A stretch of DNA of 8,998 nucleotides from Desulfocapsa sp. (GTDB lineage Bacteria > Desulfobacterota > Desulfobulbia > Desulfobulbales > Desulfocapsaceae). Where the stretch lies: assembly GCA_030638765.1 (NCBI GenBank), contig DAOWDZ010000111.1:1-8998 (forward strand), read 5' to 3'. The position numbers were made by a program, and so were the translations under genes. The notes below the pieces were generated by a model that did no database searches, was not told the DNA's origin, and was given only the letters and a program-made list of their open reading frames with translations. This document shows positions 1 through 6,504 of this stretch, piece after piece; the stretch's first letter is position 1, and every line of letters starts with the position of its first letter.

Positions 1-94
1 CATTATAGGAACCTTCATCCAGCCAGCGATTCAGCCACTTTTCTTCTACGTTATCGAACTCATAGCTCTTGGCTAGAGTTTTTTTGTCATCCAT
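1..94 (-). CDS. valS: Valyl-tRNA synthetase, N-terminal fragment (runs off left edge)
   Basis: Only the first 31 codons are inside the window. They read MDDKKTLAKSYEF followed by DNVEEKWLNRW. This matches the typical ValS N-terminus, in which a 'L-x-K-x-Y-[ED]-[FP]-x-x-VE-x-x-W-x-x-x-W' stretch precedes the catalytic Rossmann fold. The complete enzyme would charge tRNA-Val with valine in the cytoplasm; its HIGH and KMSKS motifs lie outside the window. The start is taken as ATG at 94-92. An in-frame GTG three codons earlier (103-101) is possible, and neither has a strong Shine-Dalgarno sequence. The gene lies 50 bases after the stop of the dGTPase-like gene on the same strand, so co-transcription is likely. 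The call rests on a short piece, but the motif is characteristic. Confidence 0.82.
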   Translation of the reverse strand, partial: MDDKKTLAKSYEFDNVEEKWLNRWLDEGSYN

Positions 95-144
95 GTTTTT
101 CACTAAATTCTTTTAGGTTTTGTTTACTTGAGGGTAATTATTTG

Positions 145-1248
145 CTACTTCAGTCGATGATTGGTACTCCAGGGTTTTGGCAAAAAGATCTGCTCATAAA
201 TACGCATGGCGTAACGATCTGTCATTCCAGCAATAAAATCACAAACACGTCTATGGGCCTGCTGTTCATTTTCCCATGAATTCGCCCCCAGTGATTTCCA
301 GCAGTTCCCGTCAAAGCGCCCCAAGCCATTGTCCATAAAGTAACTATACAGATCACGTATGATTCGTTGTGCCTTCTCAAACTCGTTGTGTACCTTATAA
401 AAGCGATACACTTTATCATACAGAAACATTCTGAGATCAGTAATCGCTTTCAACATTTCCTTACTGATATGAAGTCTGCCATCGGCAGCCTCAAGGCTTT
501 CGATGATAAGATCTCGAACCATGGCTCCTGTTCTTTTGGAATGCCTGTCTCCCACAACTGCTCGTATATCTGCCGGCAAATCACCTTCAGCTAATATTCC
601 TGCTCGTAGTGCGTCATCCATATCATGATTCACATAAGCGACAATGTCAGCCACTCGCACCACTTGCCCTTCCAGGGTCGCAGGAAGTTCCGATTCATCA
701 TGGGGAAAGATATCGTTACGCCCTTTAGAATGCTTGACTATGCCGTTTCGCACTTCAAAGGTAAGATTCAGCCCCTTTCGTTTATTCTCTAAAAAATCGA
801 CCACTCGCAGACTATGCACATAATGTCTGAATCCGCCTGGGTGCAATTCGTTAAGCGTCGCCTCTCCTGCATGGCCAAACGGAGTATGTCCCAAATCATG
901 CCCAAGAGCAATGGCCTCTGTTAAAGGTCCGTTAAGACAGAGGGCAGACGCCATGGTTCTCGCTATTTGTGAAACTTCAAGGACATGAGTAAGTCGCGTT
1001 CGGTAATGATCTCCTGCTGGTGCCAGAAATACCTGAGTCTTATGTTTTAAACGACGGAACGTCTTGGAATGGGTAATTCGATCCCGATCCCGTTCAAACG
1101 GCATACGGATGTCACATTCATCGTCCTCTTCATCACGCATGCGACCCGCTGTCTTTTTATTGAGACATGCGTAAGGAGAAAGGATTTCCTCTTCTCGCTC
1201 TTCCAGCTGCCGCCGGATGGATCTTCCTACAACCGGTGTGTATGCCAT
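145..1248 (-). CDS. dgt: dGTPase-like HD-domain triphosphohydrolase
   Basis: This 367-residue cytoplasmic protein belongs to the deoxyguanosinetriphosphate triphosphohydrolase-like HD family, whose members cleave dNTPs to deoxynucleoside plus triphosphate and help balance dNTP pools. Residues 53-73 carry the family signature RDRDRITHSKTFRRLKHKTQ. The metal-binding HD residues are H88 (RLTHVLEVS), H117-D118 (GHDLGH, with H121) and D201 (RVADIVAYVNHD). H173 (NGIVKHSKG) lies in the usual downstream helix. The length fits the short dGTPase-like subfamily, not the roughly 500-residue E. coli Dgt, so substrate preference may be broader than dGTP. The ATG at 1248 follows a GGGAAG Shine-Dalgarno about 6 bases away. 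The stop is TAG. It follows the Fe-S protein gene after a 209-base gap and precedes valS. Family assignment is firm; the exact substrate is inferred. Confidence 0.93.
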   Translation of the reverse strand: MAYTPVVGRSIRRQLEEREEEILSPYACLNKKTAGRMRDEEDDECDIRMPFERDRDRITHSKTFRRLKHKTQVFLAPAGDHYRTRLTHVLEVSQIARTMASALCLNGPLTEAIALGHDLGHTPFGHAGEATLNELHPGGFRHYVHSLRVVDFLENKRKGLNLTFEVRNGIVKHSKGRNDIFPHDESELPATLEGQVVRVADIVAYVNHDMDDALRAGILAEGDLPADIRAVVGDRHSKRTGAMVRDLIIESLEAADGRLHISKEMLKAITDLRMFLYDKVYRFYKVHNEFEKAQRIIRDLYSYFMDNGLGRFDGNCWKSLGANSWENEQQAHRRVCDFIAGMTDRYAMRIYEQIFLPKPWSTNHRLK

Positions 1249-1264
1249 GATTTCTTCCCGTATT

Positions 1265-1281
1265 TTTCAAAATTTTTGAAA
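1265..1281. repeat. AT-rich inverted repeat in the dgt leader
   Basis: TTTCAAAA-T-TTTTGAAA forms perfect 8-base arms around a single central base. It lies 17-33 bases upstream of the dGTPase-like start codon, just before its ribosome binding site. It could be a repressor or activator operator, or simply part of AT-rich promoter DNA. The gap it sits in (1249-1457) contains no convincing terminator for the upstream Fe-S gene. A weak candidate minus-strand promoter is TTGCAG (1329-1324), 17 bases, TAGAAA (1306-1301). Confidence 0.35.
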
Positions 1282-1457
1282 TTTACAATAAGTTTCTCAT
1301 TTTCTACACGCACTGATACCACTCTGCAAGGTTTAACAGTGATAAAAGGGTACTTATGCCTTTGTTTCCCCTCACTCTTCATAAAAAAAACAAACTCATC
1401 GAGATTCAGCCTTGGGAGCCAGCTGGATTCTACAGTTTCTTTTAAGAAGCAACTTTA

Positions 1458-2681
1458 CTACTTCTGAAAAGCCCCACTTTGTTCTGTTCTCTCCTGCACC
1501 AGAAGCTGGGCAAGATGAAGCACCTTCACATCACTCTTTGCAGCAATCAATCCCTGCTGCCATTGCATCAGGCAACCGGAACAGGTGGTTGTTACTGCAT
1601 CTGGTTCCAGAGCCAGAACATCTTGTACCAGTTGATCACGGATAGATGCAGATATTTCAGGTTGTGCCACATGAAAAAGCCCGCCCTGTCCACAGCATCG
1701 CGGGCCATCGGGAAGTTCCAACACTTCCACACTACCCGTTTCTTGTAGCTGTTGACGTGCTCTGTCCATATTCTCAGCGTCATATCGCAGATGGCAGGGA
1801 TCATGGTAGAACACCTTCAGTTTTCTTTCTCTATCAGGAGTTGTTGTAGAATTCTGTCCTTTTTGTATCTCAAGAAAAGCACTCATCTCTACGACTCGTG
1901 CAGCTATTTTTTTAGCACGTATCTGCCATCTGACATCGTTTGTAAACAGTTCTGGATAATGTTTTAAATGAGCATAGCAGGACGCACAGGAAACAAGTAT
2001 TGGGCCAGTCGTTGCTTCCATCACTTCAATATTTTTGCAAGCGCTTTTTGTAGCTCCTGCAATATCACCTGCTGCCTGATCGGCAAGGCCGCAACAAACA
2101 AGATCTTCGGGATACTGTAACGAAAAGGATGCATCAGAAAGTAATGACTGACATGAATCGAGAATATCAGGAAAGAGGTGTCGTGCCGAACATCCTGGAA
2201 ACCAGGTAAGATGCTTGCCCGTTGAGGGTTTTGGGGGGTTACGTTTTTCGGCAATGACAGACAACGCACTATCCTGAAACATTGCCAGTCGCAGCCTGAG
2301 CCCTGAATTTTGGGGAAGTTTATTGCCAAACACTCTACCGCAGGCTCTTCCCAAAACACGAAGGCCCGTCAAACTTCCGGGATAATCAAGAAGTTTACGG
2401 GCCAGATACTTTTCGTATGCATGGGGACCGGCCAAGGAAGAGAAACTTGCTCGTGCGGCCACTAGTTCTTTCTGTATATCTATCTGTCTTGGACAAACCT
2501 CACTACAGGCACCACAGAGCAAACAGGCAGAAAAGATATCAACAAAAACCGTGCTACTTTCTGCAAGTCCAAGGGTTTCAATCAGATGCAGTTTGCCCCT
2601 TGCAGTATGTCCTTCTCTGCCGCTTATCCGAAATACAGGACAAACTGTGGAACAGGCTCCGCATTTTGCACAGTCTGACAA
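1458..2681 (-). CDS. GlcF/HdrD-type iron-sulfur oxidoreductase subunit
   Basis: This 407-residue electron-transfer protein has two ferredoxin-type [4Fe-4S] motifs followed by two cysteine-rich CCG domains. The clusters are C4-C7-C10-C14P and C53-C56-C59-C63P. The first CCG domain has C164 (FPGC), C196-C197 and C232-C235. The second has C296 (DPCH), C329-C330 and C367-C370. This layout is that of GlcF (glycolate oxidase Fe-S subunit) and related heterodisulfide-reductase-like subunits, which usually pair with a FAD-binding 2-hydroxyacid dehydrogenase and pass electrons toward the quinone pool or another carrier. No such flavoprotein is in the window, so the substrate is unknown. The start is a TTG at 2681, only three residues before the first cluster cysteine. 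No other start is available, because the in-frame prfB stop lies just upstream. The Shine-Dalgarno is weak, suggesting coupling to prfB translation. The stop is TAG. Confidence 0.85.
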   Translation of the reverse strand: MSDCAKCGACSTVCPVFRISGREGHTARGKLHLIETLGLAESSTVFVDIFSACLLCGACSEVCPRQIDIQKELVAARASFSSLAGPHAYEKYLARKLLDYPGSLTGLRVLGRACGRVFGNKLPQNSGLRLRLAMFQDSALSVIAEKRNPPKPSTGKHLTWFPGCSARHLFPDILDSCQSLLSDASFSLQYPEDLVCCGLADQAAGDIAGATKSACKNIEVMEATTGPILVSCASCYAHLKHYPELFTNDVRWQIRAKKIAARVVEMSAFLEIQKGQNSTTTPDRERKLKVFYHDPCHLRYDAENMDRARQQLQETGSVEVLELPDGPRCCGQGGLFHVAQPEISASIRDQLVQDVLALEPDAVTTTCSGCLMQWQQGLIAAKSDVKVLHLAQLLVQERTEQSGAFQK

Positions 2682-2690
2682 GGAATCGCT

Positions 2691-3801
2691 CTACTTGGCC
2701 CAAAGTAGGTAGGCCTTAATAAACATATCCAGATTGCCATCAAGCACAGCGTCAACATTTCCCATTTCAACTTCCGTCCGATGGTCTTTAATCAGTCGAT
2801 ACGGCTGTAAAACATAGGATCGAATCTGGCTACCCCAGGAGATTTCCTTCTTGTCGCCATGCAGACCTTCCTGCTGTTCGGCCTGTCTTTTCTTCTCGAG
2901 TTCGTAGAGCCTGGACGCCAGCATCTTCATGGCCATATCCTTATTTCTGTGTTGAGAACGTTCATTCTGACACTGTACCACTACACCTGAAGGAAGGTGG
3001 GTTATCCTGATGGCAGAATCCGTTTTATTGACGTGTTGACCACCTGAACCGCTGGCTCTGTAGGTATCAATACGCAGGTCTTTATCATCGATCTCCACAT
3101 CTATACTATCCTCAAGCTCAGGCATGACCATGACCGAAGCAAAAGAGGTATGGCGTCTGCCACTGGCATCAAAGGGTGAAATTCGTACAAGCCTGTGAAT
3201 ACCCAGTTCAGAACGCATATAGCCATACCCATAACGTCCTTTAACGATGATGGTTACGCTTTTGGTTCCGGCTTCATCACCTGCCAGGATATCAAGTATA
3301 TCAGCTTTGAAACCCTTGGCTTCCGCCCAGCGCAGATACATGCGTAGCAAAATTCCTACCCAGTCCTGGGCCTCTGTTCCACCGGCTCCTGCATGAATGG
3401 AGATAATTGCATTGGCAGAATCATGTTCACCGGAGAACATACATTCAAGTTCAGCAATTTCTATGGCCTTCAGCATTGCGGGAATTGCTGCAGCAACTTC
3501 GTGTTCAGTGTCACTGTCCTTTTCTTCAGTGGCCATTTCAAGCAGTAAATCGGCCTCTTCAATCTCGTCCCAGCCTTTTTCCCAGCTCTTTATCACGTCC
3601 TGAAGTTTACCAAGTTCTTTTTGAACTCTTTTGGCCGTGTCGCCATCATCCCAAAATCCTGGCATCAGTGTCTGTTGCTCAAGATTCTCAAGATCATTTT
3701 TCAGTCGAGCTAAGTCAAAGATGCTCCTTCAAGGCCAGCATTCGACCTTTCAGATCCTGCAGTTTCTGTTTAGAGACCGCAGCTCCCGTTTCCGTTGACA
3801 T
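2691..3801 (-). CDS. prfB: Peptide chain release factor 2, with +1 programmed frameshift
   Basis: RF2 recognises UAA and UGA stops on the ribosome and triggers peptide release. The gene is in two frames. Codons 1-28 start at ATG 3801 (MSTETGAAVSKQ) behind a TGGAG ribosome binding site, and the frame ends at TGA 3717-3715. A +1 shift on CTT joins it to the long frame beginning GAC at 3716, giving about 369 residues, close to the usual RF2 length (365 in E. coli). In full-length numbering the stop-codon reading tripeptide SPF is at 208-210 and the catalytic GGQ at 253-255 (ASGSGGQHVNKTDSA). The residue matching E. coli RF2 position 246 is Ala, the usual form. An internal ATG at 3665 gives a 324-residue open frame, but this lacks the normal N-terminal coiled-coil start. 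lnt ends 17 bases upstream and the Fe-S gene starts 9 bases downstream. The stop is TAG, which RF2 itself does not read. Confidence 0.96.
3714..3729 (-). promoter_or_regulatory. prfB: prfB programmed +1 frameshift site
   Basis: On the minus strand the bases read AAG GAG CAT CTT TGA C. This is the classical RF2 recoding signal: an internal Shine-Dalgarno (AAGGAG) three bases ahead of the slippery codon CTT, then the in-frame TGA stop with C as the fourth base. E. coli has the same spacing (AGGGGG TAT CTT TGA C). When RF2 is scarce, the ribosome pauses at TGA and slips forward one base. When RF2 is abundant, a 28-residue peptide is released. This gives negative feedback on RF2. The frame arithmetic (GAC at 3716, 17 codons before the ATG at 3665) confirms that the shift restores the long frame. 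Confidence 0.96.
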
Positions 3802-3818
3802 GATTAATGCTCCAGGTT

Positions 3819-5390
3819 TTAATAGTGCAATGTATTTGTATATTTTCTTCGTTTAGGGGCAAATATTACTCCCAAACATATCAATGCAAGACAGGCAGGG
3901 CCAAAAAGATAGCCACCTCGCACAAAAAGAGTTCGTTCTTCCATGAGTGTTACCTGCTCGGTGGCATTCCAGGGAAGAAATAGAGGCGATACATTCTGCA
4001 AGCGCCCCAGAGGGTCAATAAACCCTGAAAATCCGGTATTGGCGGATCGTACAATGGATCTGCGTGTTTCGACAGCCCGCAGCTTAGTCATGGCCAGAGT
4101 CTGATAAGGCGCACTTGTTTTGCCATACCAGGCATCATTGGTCATATTCACCAACAGATTAGCTCCTGCATCCACCCATTTCCTCGAAATATCACCAAAA
4201 ATAGATTCGAAGCAGATTAATACTCCAATCCGCGCCGTCTTACAAGCAGGAGGATTGCGAATCTCTCCACGACTAAAATTGCCCACAGCCTCAACTAATG
4301 GTGCAATAAAAGTCAGGTATTCTTTAAAAGGAACATATTCTCCAAAGGGCACAAGGTGACTTTTGGAGGTGCGGGCAATAATGTCACCTTTTGAATCAAA
4401 AAGCAGACTGGAATTAAAAAATGAGAGTTTTGCCGGCTCTTTTTCATCCCTTTCGTACCAGGGAGATCCAGTAAGAAGCATCACTTTTTCTTCCGTAACA
4501 AGAGTGATGACCGGTTTTAAGAGGGGATTGTTAACGGGAAAGAATGGGAGTGACGTCTCGGGCCAGACGATTAGATCAGGCAGGAGATCCTTTGTTCGCA
4601 TCTGCTGAAGAGATTGGTCAACGTAATTTCGGACTGTTATCTCTCGTTTTGCAGGATTCCACTTTTGTCCCTGATCCACATTCCCCTGAACCACGGCAAC
4701 ATTAATTGTCTTGGATTGTTCCATGGTGGTTTCGGTTTGATGCCAGCTCCAGTTCGAATACAACACGGTGGCCACGCACAGCAAAAAAACGGGAAAGGCC
4801 ATTCGCACAGCTCTTCGCAGATCTAAATGCTGCAGAATAACAAGGGCAAAGAAGGAGTTAATAAGCACAACGATAAAAGTCAGGCCATAGTGGCCCCAGA
4901 GATCCACTGATTGGAAAACAAAAGGAATAGCAGCAACGCCGTAACCAAGATCCATCCAGGGAAAACCAGAAAACAGAAAAGAACGTAGATAATCCAAAGC
5001 AACCCAGGTGGATGGCAGGAGCCACAAACTGACATGTGGCGAAAAGCGTTCCACAAAAAACCTGGCAAGAAGAACAAAAACAAGAAAATACATTGCCATA
5101 TACAGGCAGAGCAATAACAGTGCTGGGATTGACAGAAACAACGGTAAACCGCCATATTGTCCAAGCACAAAAATAATCCAGTAAAGTTGAAGCAGAAAAT
5201 GTCCAACCCCTGTCAGTAAAGCGCAGATAACAGCATGTTTTCTACTTACTCTACACACATACACAATGAAAACAACACATGCCACCGCCAGCAATGACCA
5301 GCTTCTGTCAGTCCCTGCCATGGCCAGCCAGAGCAAAAGAACTGTAATAGAGCTAATAGCGAGTGTGCCGACAATGGAGCCCTTTTTCAT
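3819..5390 (-). CDS. lnt: Apolipoprotein N-acyltransferase
   Basis: This 523-residue inner-membrane enzyme carries out the last step of lipoprotein maturation, moving an acyl chain from phospholipid to the N-terminal cysteine of diacylated apolipoproteins. About seven hydrophobic segments fill residues 7-215. A periplasmic carbon-nitrogen hydrolase domain follows (about 228-485), and a final membrane helix lies near 489-510. The catalytic triad is visible as E278 (VWPETSLPF), K343 (SKSHLVPFGEYVP) and C393 (LICFES), with the auxiliary Glu residues E351 and E395 also present. W244 (GQKW) matches the active-site Trp of E. coli Lnt. The length fits the family. The ATG at 5390 overlaps the corC stop (ATGA) and is preceded by AAGGTGG, indicating translational coupling. 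The stop is TAA, 17 bases before prfB. A corC-lnt pair is also found in E. coli (ybeX-lnt). Confidence 0.96.
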   Translation of the reverse strand: MKKGSIVGTLAISSITVLLLWLAMAGTDRSWSLLAVACVVFIVYVCRVSRKHAVICALLTGVGHFLLQLYWIIFVLGQYGGLPLFLSIPALLLLCLYMAMYFLVFVLLARFFVERFSPHVSLWLLPSTWVALDYLRSFLFSGFPWMDLGYGVAAIPFVFQSVDLWGHYGLTFIVVLINSFFALVILQHLDLRRAVRMAFPVFLLCVATVLYSNWSWHQTETTMEQSKTINVAVVQGNVDQGQKWNPAKREITVRNYVDQSLQQMRTKDLLPDLIVWPETSLPFFPVNNPLLKPVITLVTEEKVMLLTGSPWYERDEKEPAKLSFFNSSLLFDSKGDIIARTSKSHLVPFGEYVPFKEYLTFIAPLVEAVGNFSRGEIRNPPACKTARIGVLICFESIFGDISRKWVDAGANLLVNMTNDAWYGKTSAPYQTLAMTKLRAVETRRSIVRSANTGFSGFIDPLGRLQNVSPLFLPWNATEQVTLMEERTLFVRGGYLFGPACLALICLGVIFAPKRRKYTNTLHY

Positions 5391-6274
5391 TCGCCACCTT
5401 CTGTAACAGCGCCAGGCAAACGGGTGACCTGCAACAGGTCAATTTGTCTCTTGGTTGCACCTAGAACTGTGAATTTTAAACCATCAGTTTCTACATGGTC
5501 ACCAACCACAGCCAGACGGCCAAGGTGAAAAATCACACAACCGCCAATGGATTCATAGCTGCCTTCTGCCATTTTCAAACCAAAATGTTCTTCAATCACT
5601 TCAATGTCTGCCTGTGCCTTCACCTGGACATTGTTTTTATCAATCACATGCAGAAGGCTTCTGTCCACATCATATTCGTCATCAATTTCACCTACGATTT
5701 CCTCCAGAATATCTTCAAGACTGACCAGGCCGCGTACGGTTCCGAACTCATCGGCAACCACTGCCAGATGTACTTTCTGTTTCTGAAATTCCCGCAGCAG
5801 ATCAACAATGGGTTTGTCTTCGGAAATGACCATGGGAGGATTAAGGAAATCAACAAGAGATTTTTCTCCAGGTCCTCTTGTACACACCTGCAACAGATCC
5901 TTAGCATGAACAATCCCTACAATATTGTCTGCATTATCGTCGTAAATGGGAATTCTGGTAAAGCCCTTTTCAATGACCATATCGACAAGCTCTGCCATAT
6001 CAGTGCTCACTTCAGCGCTGACAATTTCAGTCGAAGGAGTCATAACTTCTCCTACTAAGGTATCATGAAAATCAAAGATGGAGTTGATCATTCGCTCTTC
6101 AAGCGAGGAAATCAGCCCCTGTTCTTCACCCTCCTCGAGCAATTCCTGGATTTCCTGTTCAAGGTCCTCGGTTGTTTCAGGGGCTTTCCCAAAACGCAAC
6201 AAAGACGCCAGTCGAGATAGCAGATTCTTTTTTTCCGCCTGAACAGCGGGTTCTTCTATTTTTTCGTTTGTCAT
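5387..6274 (-). CDS. corC: CorC/YbeX-type CBS-domain protein
   Basis: This soluble 295-residue protein has two CBS domains (about 76-130 and 144-198) and a C-terminal CorC_HlyC (transporter-associated) domain (about 212-286). Recognisable pieces are GEVMTP (75-80), TRIPIYDD (106-113), GIVHAKDLL (120-128), ADEFGTVRGLVSLEDILEEI (174-193) and GEIDDEYD (195-202). There is no N-terminal DUF21 membrane domain, so it is the CorC/YbeX form and not the HlyC/CorB-like membrane form. E. coli homologues have been linked to Mg2+/Co2+ efflux and, for YbeX, to ribosome metabolism under Mg2+ limitation. The CBS pair probably binds adenine nucleotides. The acidic, helical N-terminus (residues 30-65) is typical. 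It is the first gene of the corC-lnt-prfB run and overlaps lnt by 4 bases. The ribosome binding site before ATG 6274 is weak (ATAGA). Confidence 0.93.
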   Translation of the reverse strand: MTNEKIEEPAVQAEKKNLLSRLASLLRFGKAPETTEDLEQEIQELLEEGEEQGLISSLEERMINSIFDFHDTLVGEVMTPSTEIVSAEVSTDMAELVDMVIEKGFTRIPIYDDNADNIVGIVHAKDLLQVCTRGPGEKSLVDFLNPPMVISEDKPIVDLLREFQKQKVHLAVVADEFGTVRGLVSLEDILEEIVGEIDDEYDVDRSLLHVIDKNNVQVKAQADIEVIEEHFGLKMAEGSYESIGGCVIFHLGRLAVVGDHVETDGLKFTVLGATKRQIDLLQVTRLPGAVTEGGE

Positions 6275-6313
6275 ATCTATATTCTATAAAAAATCGAACT
6301 CTATTGAAACGAA

Positions 6314-6341
6314 GTACTGATGAAACAGTACCTTTTTTCTT
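6314..6341. repeat. Inverted repeat GTACTG-N6-CAGTAC followed by a T-rich tract
   Basis: Perfect 6-base arms (6314-6319 and 6326-6331) flank the loop ATGAAA, and CTTTTTTCTTT follows on the plus strand. This resembles a small Rho-independent terminator reading rightward, but no plus-strand gene lies upstream of it. It sits 40 bases ahead of the corC start, downstream of the likely corC -10 box, and about 170 bases ahead of the biotin carboxylase start. An operator for a regulator of corC, of the carboxylase operon, or of both is an alternative reading. The structure is seen directly; its role is inferred. Confidence 0.45.
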
Positions 6342-6360
6342 TTCTAATTGCCATGGTATG

Positions 6361-6366
6361 ATTATA
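6361..6366 (-). promoter_or_regulatory. Candidate -10 box for the corC operon
   Basis: The minus strand reads TATAAT, a perfect sigma-70 -10 hexamer, in the gap upstream of corC. The -35 region is poor: GCAACA (18-base spacing) or CAACAT (17). If used, transcription would begin near 6354 and give a leader of about 80 bases that contains the 6314-6331 inverted repeat. With no promoter needed inside the tightly packed corC-lnt-prfB-Fe-S run, this is the best visible promoter for those genes. Confidence 0.4.
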
Positions 6367-6397
6367 GTAGGCATGATTCAATAATGTTGCCAAAAAA

Positions 6398-6422
6398 GAT
6401 CGTTTAATGCAAACATTCGATC
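6398..6422. repeat. Nested inverted repeat upstream of the carboxylase genes
   Basis: The outer arms GATCG (6398-6402) and CGATC (6418-6422) enclose the inner arms AATG (6406-6409) and CATT (6414-6417) around CAAA. It lies immediately upstream of the candidate plus-strand -10 box, covering the spacer and -35 area, where a repressor would block RNA polymerase. The left side has three unpaired bases and the right side none, so it is an imperfect palindrome and may be chance in AT-rich DNA. Confidence 0.3.
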
Positions 6423-6423
6423 A

Positions 6424-6429
6424 TATAAT
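6424..6429 (+). promoter_or_regulatory. Candidate -10 box for the carboxylase operon
   Basis: A perfect TATAAT lies about 75 bases upstream of the biotin carboxylase start. No good -35 hexamer is visible at 16-18 base spacing (GTTTAA or CGTTTA), so activation by a regulator or an AT-rich upstream element may be needed. Transcription would begin near 6436. No plus-strand gene lies upstream, so a promoter must exist somewhere in this gap. Confidence 0.4.
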
Positions 6430-6504
6430 TTTTTTAAAACAATAGCATCACGAGGCAGACGGTAAGCATCCAGCTTGTATCTGTCTCACGATAAGAGGAT
6501 TAAA

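Noticed and set aside
1383..1457. Rho-independent terminator after the Fe-S gene, suggested by the T8 run at 1383-1390
   Set aside because: The only nearby pairing (CAGC/GCTG around CCAGCTGG) is short and lies too far from the T run to act as a terminator stem.
1069..1467. A 132-codon plus-strand frame across the dgt start and the gap
   Set aside because: Half of it is antisense to dgt, it is Phe/Ser/Leu-rich without motifs, and no ribosome binding site is evident.
2691..2693. UAG at the end of prfB as a pyrrolysine codon
   Set aside because: Three of the six complete genes here (dgt, the Fe-S gene, prfB) end in TAG, which suggests UAG is an ordinary stop in this genome. No Pyl-dependent gene or pyl gene is present.
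3407..3856. A 149-codon plus-strand open frame opposite prfB
   Set aside because: It lies antisense to the well-supported prfB coding sequence and its frameshift region, has no recognisable motif, and reads as a low-complexity shadow.
5495..6058. A 187-codon plus-strand open frame opposite corC
   Set aside because: It is fully antisense to corC, whose CBS motifs are clear. The His/Phe/Asn-rich translation is typical of a shadow frame.
6475..6504. Biotin carboxylase start at TTG 6475
   Set aside because: The extra ten residues (MYLSHDKRIK) are not part of the family N-terminus, and the AAGAGG ribosome binding site lies within them, correctly placed for the TTG at 6505.
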